A stretch of DNA of 64,000 nt from Flavivirga algicola (GCF_012910715.1 NZ_JABBHF010000009.1:124001-188000), one strand, 5' to 3'. Shown: positions 37,952 through 47,549, counted from the stretch's first letter. Translations and numbers: made by a program. The notes: generated by a model not told the origin, from the sequence alone.

Positions 37952-38149
37952 TTATTGGTCCTTATTTTTGATGAATATCTTTCTTGCCCCATAAAACAAG
38001 GCGAAAACCATACCGAGTAACACCCCTCCGTCTATTGGAAGCCCATAAGCTGGTGGGGGTCCTGGGGGCGGAGGATTTTGAGCCATACATACAAAGCTTA
38101 TTAATACAAATAAGATTGAGGCTAGTATTCTTTTCTTTTGTACTCTCAT
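37952..38149 (-). CDS. Small secreted protein with PID-CTERM-like sorting tail
   Basis: A 65-aa protein: signal peptide (RILASILFVLISFVCMAQ), then a Pro-rich stretch, then LPIDGGVLLGMVFALFYGAR and a basic end. The PIDGG, hydrophobic helix and basic tail match the short CTERM sorting signals of flavobacteria that are processed by exosortase-type enzymes. There is almost no mature protein between signal and tail, so the product may be a peptide. Confidence 0.7.
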   Translation of the reverse strand: MRVQKKRILASILFVLISFVCMAQNPPPPGPPPAYGLPIDGGVLLGMVFALFYGARKIFIKNKDQ

Positions 38150-38743
38150 GAGGTCACAAATGTATTAAAAAAAGTGAGTTCGCAAAAAAAAACATGACAC
38201 AATTTACAAAAAAACACCTACGAAACGCACAAAATCATCGTTAAAATACATTTTTTTGATGTTTTATTCTATAACTTCTTTTTTGCAAAAGCATCATTTT
38301 AATTATAAATAAAATCCTACTTTTTTAAATTCACATAACAAATATATATAATTTTCTGACAAAAAAATTAAAATTCTTGATGTTCATTTATTTATTAAAA
38401 AAATATTAGGAGATAACGCTTTATTAATTTTGAGCTTAAATCTACATAGTAGTAGTATTTTTTGAAATAGTTAACCACTATATAACAATACTTTTACATT
38501 GCACCTAAATTCAAAGCATTCTAAATCTAATTTTTATATCATCACACCACAACCCAGGAAGATATAAGAGCCATATCATTCAAAAAAAGCTAAAAGTTTA
38601 AACCTTGAAACACCCTTTTAAAAAGTAATAATGATCAGTTATCATTAATCATGAACAAATTATACACCAATTAAGACAAAATAACCAACCTGCAAGAAGA
38701 AAAGCCATTGTAAATTACATGTTCAAAAATAATTACTTTGAAA
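38150..38743. other. AT-rich intergenic region upstream of the GH5 gene
   Basis: About 590 bp with no supported gene. It is very AT-rich with poly-A tracts. GATCAGTTATC near 38634 and a TTACTTTG box near 38728 could be regulatory, but no sound promoter or operator could be assigned. Confidence 0.4.
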
Positions 38744-41700
38744 ATGGAAAAAAGAATACTAAACTTATTAATCATTCCTTTATGTTTTTATACCGTGAAT
38801 CTATTTGGTGTTACCACAGATTTGAACAAAAAGGAATATAATCACAATCTTGAAGCAGACACATTGGAAGTAAGACACCACAACCATTACAAAATGCCTT
38901 TAGCCAATGTTGTTGTAAACCTGAACAGAACTCGATATGATTATGATCTAGGAACACCTACATCTGCTGTTTTAAGTGGATGGACACGCATATCGCCTGA
39001 AACAACCGGAGATATTTCATGGAGTACACAACCAAATGCAACCGATAGGGGTACGGCATCGGGCACGAATGACAACAACCGTGATTTTTGTCATAGCAGC
39101 ACCACTACTACTTTTAGACATAAAATAAAAAATGGTGATTGGGAAGTTGTCATGAACATGGGGGACAGAACAACTGCCCATGACAATATGCAGGTTGTTG
39201 TAGAAGGGGTAACACTTACCAGTGACTTAGATTCTCCTGCAGGATCTTACCCTTACGTAAGAGGGACGGTAACTGTGAGCGACGGGGAATTAACAATAGA
39301 GCTAAGTGACAATGGCGGTACAAACCCCGATTGGGTCTGGAATCGTTTAAGCTTAGTAAGACAAGGGGTTTTAAAAGGCACCTTAAAGGATAAATATGGT
39401 GAAAACCTTAGAGCGGCGCCTATGACATTTGCTAAGAGATACCCTGGACCATTAATTTACGCTCAAGATATAAATTCTTGGTGGGCATTAAAGGACAACC
39501 ACTATAATGCTGTGAGGCTTAATTGGGTTGGCGCATTAAAATCATTGCAACCTAATTTAGATGTTTGGACTTGGGATGAACTGGGTGTTGAAATGGATAA
39601 AGTCGTCGCCAATGCAGTTGCTACTGGGATGACTGTTATTATTGATTACCACAATGTTGGAGAACAAGATCCTAACAAGGGAAATGGAACCGACTATACC
39701 ATGAATTGGCTGGAGCAATTTTGGACACACATTGCTCCTCGTTACAAAGACAACGACCATGTTATTTACGAGTTACAAAATGAGCCTAGCTTCTCTTTAA
39801 GTGGGTACCTCACCACATCTTATAAAACCCGGTTTTTAGAAATTTATAACATGGTAAGAACCCTTGCTCCTAATAAGCAACTTATTGTGTTTAGTGCCCC
39901 CCATCATAATTATATGGACGAGTTACTAATAAATTATGAAGGCGATTTAGATTGGGATTATACTTCGGCTGGACATCATTTATATGGTGGCGGGACTTCC
40001 AACAACTTAAAATCTGCTGCGAACAAACATAGAGTACTTTGCACCGAGTGGGAGTACGATGTTACCGATCTCTCTTATGCAGGTCCTGTTGATGGACATA
40101 AAGAAGGTGCTGAAACCTTAGAGAAAATAAACCAATCCTGGTTTGATTGGTCTACCCACGATGGCCCTACCCTAACACAAGGTATTCTTATACCAGATGC
40201 CATTTCTAAAGGGTATCAATGGTGGGCCGATACAGGAACCACAGTGGATTTTGAATTACCAGGGACCAATGATTTTTACTATGATGGCGATAACGTAAAC
40301 GTAAAAATAAATGCTACAGATAATGGAAGTATCACCAATGTCAAGCTCTTTTTAAACGGTGTATTCCATTCGCAAACAGCTTCGGCTCCCTATCAATTTA
40401 CATTAAATAATTTAGCGGCTGGTAATTATGTTTTAAGAACAGAAGTCATTGACAACGAAGGTAATATAGAACCTCGCACCCGTGATTTTTCTGTTTTACC
40501 AGGAACAGCTTCTTCAAGGCAAATATTAAATCCTACAGACGATGCTTTTGTTAGAAATAATGGAACACAAGACGGTACAGGAGCCACTTTAAATGCCAAA
40601 CATGCTTATACAGCTTCAGAGACTATGAAAGCTTACATGAAGTTTGATTTAAGCAGTTTAACAGCGTCTTCTATAGCCAGTGCAAAACTTAGGGTTTATA
40701 ATACGGGTAGTAATGATGAAGGCTGGATATTTTTACATGAATTACGTGACGATGACTGGACAGAAGCTGGGATAACATGGGGCAACGGTCCAAAAAATAC
40801 AGGGATTCCAGCTCAGTTAAGAAACTTTAGAGGCAACGAAAATGCTGCTGAGACTCAATTTACCGAAAAAGAAGCGTGGGTAGAATGGGATGTTACAAAA
40901 TTTATTAATCAAGAATTAAAAATAGATGGTGGTATTGTATCGTTTCAACTCTCTAACTTAGTAGAAAGTCAAGACCGACATAAAAATAGAAACAAAACCG
41001 ATCAAACATTTGTTTTTGGTAGCCGAGAGAGTAGCAATCCGCCTCAATTAATACTAGCTGGTATTGGCGCTGGAGACCCAAGACCAAACCTAGCACTGAA
41101 TAAACCTGCTTTTCAATCTAGTGACAATAGTACACATTATGCTTCTAAAGCTGTGAATGGTGCCTTTAACGATTTTAATCATACAACTAGTGACACCAAT
41201 GCTTGGTGGGAAGTAGATTTAGGCGCTGTATCAGACATTACAACTATTGAAATTTATAATCGATTAGATTGTTGTCAGGATCGTTTCAAAAACTTTCATG
41301 TCTTCGTTTCCGATGTACCTTTTGACTCACAAGATTTAAATACAACTATTAATCAATCAGGTGTTGGCAATTATCATACTCCAGATTCTGCCGAAGTGCT
41401 TTCTGTTATAGACGTAAATCGCACTGGAAGATACGTGCGGGTTCAATTAGCAGGAACGAATTTCTTGCATATGACAGAAGTTCTTGTTTATGGACAAAGT
41501 ACATTGGCATTAAACTTAGACAAAGTACACAACAACGGCGCATCATTTAATGTTTACCCAAATCCAACTTCAAAAAATATCAATATGGATTTAAAGCTGT
41601 CTTCAGCAAGCAAAATAAACATAAGCGTATTTAACATACTTGGACAAACCATCTACCAAGAAAAGATAGGTGAATTTTCGCCAGGCAACCATACCTTAGA

Positions 41701-41803
41701 ATACAACAAGGATATGCTCAATATGAGAACGAATGGCATCTATATTATTGAATTAGAAGTAGGAGACCATAAAGCATTTAAAAAAGTGGTATTAAAAAAA
41801 TAA
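38744..41803 (+). CDS. Secreted GH5 endoglycanase with CBM-like modules and T9SS tail
   Basis: An exported enzyme of about 1019 aa. Counting from an ATG two codons upstream (38738): signal peptide 1-25; galactose-binding-like module about 60-205; GH5 barrel about 210-490 with acid/base Glu349 in ELQNEPS and nucleophile Glu437 in VLCTEWEYD; an Ig-like module about 510-590; a DNRLRE-type module about 595-770; an F5/8 type C module about 785-915; and a T9SS type A tail (FNVYPNPTSKNINMDLKLSS). The glycan is not certain: cellulose, mannan or another beta-glycan. Confidence 0.87.
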   Translation: MEKRILNLLIIPLCFYTVNLFGVTTDLNKKEYNHNLEADTLEVRHHNHYKMPLANVVVNLNRTRYDYDLGTPTSAVLSGWTRISPETTGDISWSTQPNATDRGTASGTNDNNRDFCHSSTTTTFRHKIKNGDWEVVMNMGDRTTAHDNMQVVVEGVTLTSDLDSPAGSYPYVRGTVTVSDGELTIELSDNGGTNPDWVWNRLSLVRQGVLKGTLKDKYGENLRAAPMTFAKRYPGPLIYAQDINSWWALKDNHYNAVRLNWVGALKSLQPNLDVWTWDELGVEMDKVVANAVATGMTVIIDYHNVGEQDPNKGNGTDYTMNWLEQFWTHIAPRYKDNDHVIYELQNEPSFSLSGYLTTSYKTRFLEIYNMVRTLAPNKQLIVFSAPHHNYMDELLINYEGDLDWDYTSAGHHLYGGGTSNNLKSAANKHRVLCTEWEYDVTDLSYAGPVDGHKEGAETLEKINQSWFDWSTHDGPTLTQGILIPDAISKGYQWWADTGTTVDFELPGTNDFYYDGDNVNVKINATDNGSITNVKLFLNGVFHSQTASAPYQFTLNNLAAGNYVLRTEVIDNEGNIEPRTRDFSVLPGTASSRQILNPTDDAFVRNNGTQDGTGATLNAKHAYTASETMKAYMKFDLSSLTASSIASAKLRVYNTGSNDEGWIFLHELRDDDWTEAGITWGNGPKNTGIPAQLRNFRGNENAAETQFTEKEAWVEWDVTKFINQELKIDGGIVSFQLSNLVESQDRHKNRNKTDQTFVFGSRESSNPPQLILAGIGAGDPRPNLALNKPAFQSSDNSTHYASKAVNGAFNDFNHTTSDTNAWWEVDLGAVSDITTIEIYNRLDCCQDRFKNFHVFVSDVPFDSQDLNTTINQSGVGNYHTPDSAEVLSVIDVNRTGRYVRVQLAGTNFLHMTEVLVYGQSTLALNLDKVHNNGASFNVYPNPTSKNINMDLKLSSASKINISVFNILGQTIYQEKIGEFSPGNHTLEYNKDMLNMRTNGIYIIELEVGDHKAFKKVVLKK

Positions 41804-41812
41804 GTTTCTCTT

Positions 41813-41856
41813 AAAAAACAAAAGCCTTTCATTTCTGAAAGGCTTTTGTTTTTCCA
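41813..41856. terminator. Bidirectional terminator between GH5 and SDR genes
   Basis: AACAAAAGCCTTTC (41817-41830) pairs perfectly with GAAAGGCTTTTGTT (41837-41850), with A-run before and T-run after, serving both convergent genes. Confidence 0.9.
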
Positions 41857-41861
41857 AGAAC

Positions 41862-42689
41862 TTACAACTTCACTCGTAGCAAATTTTTCCCTTCATCAAT
41901 AAAGCTTTTTTTATTAGCAACAGCTTCATCAATATTTTGATCATCTGAAAAAAAATATCGCCCGCTTAATTCATCTGCGCTTCCGCTAATTAAAGTATTT
42001 ATTAAAGATATTGAGTCTTCTGGTTTAGACATCACTCCGTACTTAAACACCTGTTCTAATTTAGGCATATATTTTCTTGCCACATCTGATTTTATTAATG
42101 TTTCGGTACGCTTATTTTTTATAAAACCTGGATTGAAAGCAAATACTTTTATATTTAATTTTTCTTCTTTCAACTCTATATTAACCGTTTCTGTAAACTT
42201 TACTATGGCTGTTTTTGCTGCTCCATAAGCAGACCCAAATGGCTTGGGTTCCTGTACACCTCCACCACCAAGATTTATTATATATCCAAAATTTCTGGTT
42301 CTCATAAGGTTAATGGCTATTCGTGTACCCAAAAAAGCCGTATATAAATTTAAAGAGACTTCGGTCCACCAGTTTTTCGGTTCTAGTTCCCAAGATGGGC
42401 CAATCGCGTTATGATTGTTAACACCCACATTATTAATCCAAACATCTATATGTCCCATTTCCTTAACGATTTTATGTCCAACAGCCTCAACGGTTTGGTC
42501 ATTCATCATATCACATACTTCAAAGGAAGCACTTCCTCCATTAGACTTAATATGGTTTACCAGTTCCTGTAAATGCTCTTGATTTCGTCCGAGGCAAATA
42601 ATATGGTGATTCTTATTTGCTAAACCTTTAGAAAGCATACTACCAAAACCACCACTGGCTCCTGTAATTACAATATTTCTTTGAGACAT
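41862..42689 (-). CDS. Short-chain dehydrogenase/reductase
   Basis: An NAD(P)-dependent oxidoreductase of 275 aa. It has TGASGGFGSMLSKGLA at the N-terminus, NNVGVN, and the catalytic Tyr and Lys in SAYGAAKTAIVKF. The catalytic Ser position reads GGGGVQ, which is unusual and may alter activity. Substrate unknown. Confidence 0.88.
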   Translation of the reverse strand: MSQRNIVITGASGGFGSMLSKGLANKNHHIICLGRNQEHLQELVNHIKSNGGSASFEVCDMMNDQTVEAVGHKIVKEMGHIDVWINNVGVNNHNAIGPSWELEPKNWWTEVSLNLYTAFLGTRIAINLMRTRNFGYIINLGGGGVQEPKPFGSAYGAAKTAIVKFTETVNIELKEEKLNIKVFAFNPGFIKNKRTETLIKSDVARKYMPKLEQVFKYGVMSKPEDSISLINTLISGSADELSGRYFFSDDQNIDEAVANKKSFIDEGKNLLRVKL

Positions 42690-42784
42690 AATCTATTAAG
42701 GAATTGAAGGGTAAATTATTTAATGTATTTCCTTTATTCAAATTTAGGGAATTAAAGAATTATACCCGATTCCTTAAGAACTAA

Positions 42785-42950
42785 AAAAAGAGGGTGTCTA
42801 AAAAGTATGTTCAATGCCATATTGAACTTGTCGAAATATTTTTAAAATACTGATACTCAATGTTGGTTTCGACAGGTTGAATGCTGAGCGTAGTCGAAGT
42901 GCTCAACCTGACAAATCAAATTACAAAAACTTTTCTAGACACCCCCTTTT
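42785..42950. repeat. Dispersed palindromic repeat, copy D
   Basis: Near-identical to copy C (three differences), on the same strand, including GGTGTCTAAAAAGT at one end and CTAGACACCCCC at the other. It lies just 3' of the NAMPT gene, at one edge of the NAD island. The close match points to recent movement or conversion. Confidence 0.9.
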
Positions 42951-42985
42951 ATCCATCTTTAAAAGCAGTAATGACCAGTATGTTA

Positions 42986-44440
42986 TTAAACAGATTTTAA
43001 TCGCTGTCTAATATCAGTTAGAGATTCATCAATTATAAGTTCTCCATCCCTAAAAACCTCTTTTAGCTCTCCTTCTTTTTCTTCAGTCCAAGTTACCTGA
43101 TCTATAAGCTTATAAGTGCCATTTGACTTGACAACTTTTAAAAGTCCTTTTGCTGATTTTTTTGTGCCATCATCGGTAACAGGGTCTTTAAATATTTCAC
43201 GCCCTTCACCTTCCACTTCTCCATAGGTAGCCTTCATGGCAAAACCAAAAGTATCTCTAGTATTGTATTGGTAGGTGAAAGAGCCTATTCCTAAAACCAC
43301 ATTTGTAGAAGCAAACCCTTTTTGTTTTAAACGTTCACAAATCTGAACAGCTCTCTCCAAAGTAATACTGTCTCCATAAATTGCTCCAATATGTGAATCG
43401 AGCTCTTTATACCCCTTATTATTTCTTGTGCCGCCAAACACCTCCCATAATAGTTCTATAACACCTTTTTGTTCTTTTGGGGTTTTACCTTTAGGGTTCC
43501 CACAAATAATATCTACTGGGTCTCCACTATCTGGACGAATAACCACTTTTCCATCTCTATTTAAAACCTCTTCTTTTAGGTTAGGCAAATACTCCGTTAA
43601 GACTTTCCATAAGTCCCATGTATCTGAAACAATAGAGACAATACCGCTTGGATAAACTTCTGTTATTAATCTTTTAAAGGTATCTTGCTCACCCGAGTCT
43701 GTACCCATGCACATGACCGAATGTTCTGTTGCTGCAACAGAACCACCTATCAATTCAGAATCGGAATTTGCGTTATAATAGGTTTCTAAAAAATCTATTG
43801 CAGGAATGGTATCTGTGCCTGTAAAACTTAATAAGTGTCCCGTTGCACTAAGCTTGGCAGCCTCTAATCCAGCCATACCTCGCATGGAAAAATCATGCCC
43901 TTGCCAATCTACAAATTCTGGTGTTGATGATGTTTCTTTTGCGTAATCATCTAAAATCATTCGGTATTGTTTAGCTATGGTTGCAGAATTACACGGGAGC
44001 CAAACCGTTGTAGATAATAAGGTTTCAAAATAATTGGTAAGCCAAAAAAATTCAGGTTTCGTATTGTACATGGTGAACATAGGCACTCGAACGGGCACAG
44101 ATACGCCTTCTGGCAATGCTTTTATAACCATTGGTAAATATCCTAAATCATGCAGGTCTGAAATATGTTCAACTCCTACCTTGTTTTCTCCTAAATAGTT
44201 ATTAATACGTCTCGCATATTTTTGGCATACGACGTCTTTAGGTTGATTGAAAAATTTATCTTGAAAATCCTCAATCATGTATTTTTTAATAAAATATTGT
44301 AACCCGAAAAATACAACCTCATCAATATGATCAATTCTACTTTTTCTAGGTGTCCAGTTAGAATAAACTAACGTTGTGTTTTCTGGATATTGTCTTCTGT
44401 GGTCTACCTTATAACCGTCTGTAAATAATAATGGGTTCAT
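42986..44440 (-). CDS. Nicotinamide phosphoribosyltransferase (NAMPT)
   Basis: Makes NMN from nicotinamide and PRPP. From ATG 44440 (MNPLLFTDGYKVDHRRQYPE) it is 484 aa, the size of animal and phage NAMPT; an upstream ATG at 44527 would cross both operators. It has SNWTPRKSR, STPEFVDWQGHDFSMRGM, SDTWDLWKVL, the PRPP/substrate-binding VIRPDSGDPVDI and GIGSFTYQYNTRDTFGFAMK. All expected active-site motifs are visible. It has its own well-formed promoter with two palindromes. Confidence 0.96.
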   Translation of the reverse strand: MNPLLFTDGYKVDHRRQYPENTTLVYSNWTPRKSRIDHIDEVVFFGLQYFIKKYMIEDFQDKFFNQPKDVVCQKYARRINNYLGENKVGVEHISDLHDLGYLPMVIKALPEGVSVPVRVPMFTMYNTKPEFFWLTNYFETLLSTTVWLPCNSATIAKQYRMILDDYAKETSSTPEFVDWQGHDFSMRGMAGLEAAKLSATGHLLSFTGTDTIPAIDFLETYYNANSDSELIGGSVAATEHSVMCMGTDSGEQDTFKRLITEVYPSGIVSIVSDTWDLWKVLTEYLPNLKEEVLNRDGKVVIRPDSGDPVDIICGNPKGKTPKEQKGVIELLWEVFGGTRNNKGYKELDSHIGAIYGDSITLERAVQICERLKQKGFASTNVVLGIGSFTYQYNTRDTFGFAMKATYGEVEGEGREIFKDPVTDDGTKKSAKGLLKVVKSNGTYKLIDQVTWTEEKEGELKEVFRDGELIIDESLTDIRQRLKSV

Positions 44441-44451
44441 AGTGTTTTGAT

Positions 44452-44522
44452 TTGCGTATTTATTACACAAATATAAAAAGTAATTTTTGTTTTGCAAATT
44501 TATTTGCGTAAAAATAACGCAA
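44452..44522 (-). promoter_or_regulatory. NAMPT promoter with two NrtR-type operators
   Basis: On the minus strand TTTG (44495-44498), a 19-nt spacer, then TATATTTG (44468-44475) is an ideal phylum promoter. Operator 1, TTGCGT-N7-ACACAA (44452-44470), overlaps the -7 box by three bases. Operator 2, TTGCGT-N7-ACGCAA (44504-44522), lies just upstream of the -33 box and begins 52 bp away. This fits repression. Confidence 0.85.
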
Positions 44523-44583
44523 ATCAATAAATATATCGGCCGTTTTTTTGGTAAATAAGTTCATTTGGCAGGTCTTCTTAACT

Positions 44584-44826
44584 TTAAATCAAATTCTTAC
44601 GGTTTTCAAAATGCTTTAGAGCTGACATAACTTTTCTAGCATAATCCCTGTCCAGTTCTTTAATATTTTCAGGTAGGTTTTTATATGGAACAAAATAACT
44701 TTCCCATCTTTCTATAGTTTCTATTGATAAAGATTCTCTTTTAATTAAGTTTTTAGCCCAATTCGTCCATTGTATATGTTCCAATTCAGCTAAAATTTCT
44801 AATAACTCAGTTTTTTCCTTTTCCAT
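44584..44826 (-). CDS. Uncharacterised 80-aa protein
   Basis: An 80-aa helical, charged protein (EIIAELEHIQWTNWAKNLIK-like start region, ERWESYFVPYKNLPENIKEL). The motif HIQW-x-W and the later YFVPYKNLPE resemble small proteins found with phage or NAD-metabolism genes, but no family is fixed. It sits between NAMPT and the PurA-like gene, in the same direction. No signal or membrane segment. Confidence 0.6.
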   Translation of the reverse strand: MEKEKTELLEILAELEHIQWTNWAKNLIKRESLSIETIERWESYFVPYKNLPENIKELDRDYARKVMSALKHFENRKNLI

Positions 44827-44926
44827 TAGCTTTAATTTCTATAATAATATTATTTATATTAGACTTATGGGTTTTTATAGTTTTTCTTTTTAATCCTTAC
44901 AATCAATTTTTAAATGATGGTGACGT

Positions 44927-46006
44927 TTATATATTCAATACTTTAAAAGCTTTCGATTCAGGGCTATAAGAACCATAAACTCTATTGAAATTATGGTTTA
45001 ATTTTCCCCAATCAATCGAATCATCAAACTGATCCAAACAAGTAATCACAATATTATTCTTCTTTGATATGTTATAAATCTGATCTATTTTTTTTGCATG
45101 CAATAATAAATCAAGGTTCAATTTTCCCAGTCGTAAACCCTTCTGATACTCGTTATAAACACATGTTTCTTCTTCATTATTTCTTAGCTCGATTTCTTCT
45201 TCATTAAACATCCAACCATTTCCATGTCTAGTTACATAGCATCTTGAAACATAAAATGTCTCTATATTTTTGCCTTCTATTTGAAGTTTTTTACAAATTT
45301 CAATGGCATTTTTAGACGTTGTATTTGCATAAGTCACATTTGGAAATATTCCATGATTCATGTCTAATAAAACACCTTGACTCCCTTCGAATATATAAGT
45401 ATCATACTTTTTTAAGAATGAATAATCTTTTATCTTCCATTTTAGATTATTAATACATTTTAAAAAATAATCTACTTCATTTTGCAATTCGTCATTACCA
45501 TATATTCCATAGTAATTGGCAATGCCTTTTAATCTTTCAATGAGCAATGATTGGGGTGCCAATAAATCAATTGCGTATAGCTTATAGGGCCCTTCATTTC
45601 TTTTCATTGTTGCTCCAATGCCTTTACCACAACTTCCATGTTCCAAATTTTTAACATTCTTACGGTTGTACCAAACATCAAAAGGCGTTGCTACTTTGGC
45701 CAGGGGGTGAATATAAAGCTCTGTATTGCCATTTTTCTCCTCTAATTCTTTTTTTTCGTTGTACAGAAACGAAGGGTGTATTATGCAATGCTCGCTAAAA
45801 TAAGAGGGGAGCCCCCTTAATGCTCCACTACAAAAACTAGCGTGCACATGTTTCTTATTGTCAAACAGGACGGTATGTGCCGCCTGGTGACCTCCAGAAA
45901 AGCGTACAACAATAGATTCAGGGTTTTGATCACACAGAAAATCGGTAGTAATACCTTTGCCTTCATCACCAAACCCTAAACCTATAACAATTTTAGCTTT
46001 TTTCAT
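44927..46006 (-). CDS. Divergent, short adenylosuccinate-synthetase-like protein
   Basis: The PurA family joins IMP and aspartate using GTP. This 359-aa protein is about 70 residues shorter than PurA. It keeps GFGDEGKG with catalytic Asp14, the catalytic His44 (GGHQAAHT, where PurA has GGHNAGHT) and FEGSQGVLLDMNHGIFPNVT. The aspartate-binding TGRPRR loop is replaced by VTRHGNGW, and TTGRGIGP by SCGKGIGA. It is therefore probably a ligase for another substrate. It lies 3 bp after the vWA gene. Confidence 0.82.
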   Translation of the reverse strand: MKKAKIVIGLGFGDEGKGITTDFLCDQNPESIVVRFSGGHQAAHTVLFDNKKHVHASFCSGALRGLPSYFSEHCIIHPSFLYNEKKELEEKNGNTELYIHPLAKVATPFDVWYNRKNVKNLEHGSCGKGIGATMKRNEGPYKLYAIDLLAPQSLLIERLKGIANYYGIYGNDELQNEVDYFLKCINNLKWKIKDYSFLKKYDTYIFEGSQGVLLDMNHGIFPNVTYANTTSKNAIEICKKLQIEGKNIETFYVSRCYVTRHGNGWMFNEEEIELRNNEEETCVYNEYQKGLRLGKLNLDLLLHAKKIDQIYNISKKNNIVITCLDQFDDSIDWGKLNHNFNRVYGSYSPESKAFKVLNI

Positions 46007-46009
46007 TCT

Positions 46010-46870
46010 TTACAACATATCAATGTCATCAAAGCCTGTTTCTGAAATATCTGTTTTTACTCCCTTATTTGTTTCATACTTTTCGCATACTAAATTTTTT
46101 ATAACTTCAGGTATTGTTTTATAGTCGCTTACAGAAATACAGTTATTCCCCAACAATTCTTTCCAGCCTTTTTCCGCTTCAACAGCTCTAGGAGAATGTG
46201 TAACGCTTACATGAAATACCTCGTACCTCTTTTTAGCTTCTTCCAACAATTCTATATCGGAATATGTTTGCTGTCCAGCACCCATAATTTCTTTAATTGC
46301 AGAAGCAGGTAATGACTTCAAATTGGGTTCATCACCTATCGTAACTAATACGCCTTTTTGCTTTCTTTTTTCGAAGGCATCTGTTCTTGTATGAAATGCT
46401 GCAAAATACCAAGCCAATAAATAGCTTTCCCCTGCATTTCCTCCGCCTCCAGATTCTATGTAAGTGCGGGTAAGCCACATATCCAATTCTTCATCTCCAG
46501 ATTCAAACTGACCAACTTGTAGAGGGTATGCATCACATTCATGATCTCCAATTCCCAAAAAAAGCAACGCAGTATCTGGAACACCATCTTGAATAATGCC
46601 TCCCATTAATTTTGGTAAACCATCTTTAATTAAATCATGTGGAATATGCCCCATACTTCCTGTTACATCTAAAGCCAAAATAACAGGAAATGAGTTAGGG
46701 TGTATTTCTGAATCCCTGGCTTCTCTATATTCAATGTTTTTAGGAACCATTGAATTATGGGCTCTTCGTTCTTTATTTTGTGTGAAAATATCATTCACCG
46801 CTTTACTGGCATAACCTGCCTTTTTTGCTCTTAAAAATCTATGATCTATATTATATTTTGCTCCTCCCAT
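46010..46870 (-). CDS. von Willebrand factor A domain protein
   Basis: A 286-aa soluble protein. From residue about 60 it is a vWA fold with the metal site Asp68-x-Thr70-Gly-Ser72 (LALDVTGSMG), YIESGGGGNAGESYLLAWYF giving the further ligands, and VLVTIGDEPN as the last MIDAS strand. There is no signal peptide, so it acts in the cytosol, probably as an assembly or adaptor protein for its neighbours. It is packed 2-3 bp from both flanking genes. Confidence 0.85.
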   Translation of the reverse strand: MGGAKYNIDHRFLRAKKAGYASKAVNDIFTQNKERRAHNSMVPKNIEYREARDSEIHPNSFPVILALDVTGSMGHIPHDLIKDGLPKLMGGIIQDGVPDTALLFLGIGDHECDAYPLQVGQFESGDEELDMWLTRTYIESGGGGNAGESYLLAWYFAAFHTRTDAFEKRKQKGVLVTIGDEPNLKSLPASAIKEIMGAGQQTYSDIELLEEAKKRYEVFHVSVTHSPRAVEAEKGWKELLGNNCISVSDYKTIPEVIKNLVCEKYETNKGVKTDISETGFDDIDML

Positions 46871-46872
46871 AA

Positions 46873-47208
46873 TTAGTATTTTTTTCCAAATAAATATTCA
46901 TATCTGTTTTTAGTAATTTCAAACTGTATTTTTAAGTTTCTTATTTTTAAAGATATCTCTATATCTTTTTCAACAAAACTATCTGGGTTAAAATCGGCAA
47001 AAGTCAAGCTGTTTTTATCTAAAGGACTTATATCTATTGCACTTTCCTGCTCCCTACTTAAACGTTTAATTTTAAGCTCTATATCTTCTATTCTTCGTCT
47101 ATAAATTAACTCAGAATCTTCTGCTATGACCTTAGCCCTGTCTTCTCTAATTTGATCGTTGTTCCTTCTTAAAGCATCAACAAATCGCGGTTTTAAATCT
47201 TCACTCAT
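46873..47208 (-). CDS. Uncharacterised coiled-coil protein, 111 aa
   Basis: A 111-aa charged protein. Residues about 15-60 are heptad-rich (DQIREDRAKVIAEDSELIYR, then EDIELKIKRLSREQ) and residues 85-111 form a second helix. No family recognised. It leads a three-gene set with the vWA and PurA-like proteins and probably acts with them. Confidence 0.7.
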   Translation of the reverse strand: MSEDLKPRFVDALRRNNDQIREDRAKVIAEDSELIYRRRIEDIELKIKRLSREQESAIDISPLDKNSLTFADFNPDSFVEKDIEISLKIRNLKIQFEITKNRYEYLFGKKY

Positions 47209-47549
47209 TTTTATTTGTTTTTATTTATCATTGGGGTTTTATATAAACACTCGTAGAAGTGCAATATTATAACTTAAGGTAAAATTATGTAAACATTTAT
47301 TATTATTTGTCATTCTTATCCTTCATTTTATTAATAAAGTGGTTTAAATTTTTTCAATTTGCTATAAAAAGCCTTCATTCAGACCCAAAACGACTTATTT
47401 TCGCTTAAATCCTAAAAGTTTAAACCACTTCAACAAGGTCCATTCGTCTAATAAATACATTATTCATACAAAACTTAATTCTCATTTCATTTAAAAGGTT
47501 ATATCTATTTTTAATATGTTGCCACTCTTACTCCTTTCATTTAAGTGAA
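47209..47549. other. Gap in the NAD/RNA island with a 12-bp inverted repeat
   Basis: 341 bp without a gene. AAGTGGTTTAAA (47337-47348) and TTTAAACCACTT (47419-47430) are exact complements 70 nt apart. TATAATATTG on the minus strand near 47262 may be the -7 box of the 111-aa gene. No TTGCGT/ACGCAA palindrome is seen here. Confidence 0.45.

Noticed and set aside
44927-46006. Phage-type PurZ (2-aminoadenine synthesis)
   Set aside because: The size is similar, but the catalytic Asp14 is kept and no other base-modification genes (a Z-cluster) are present. Grouping needs a phylogeny.
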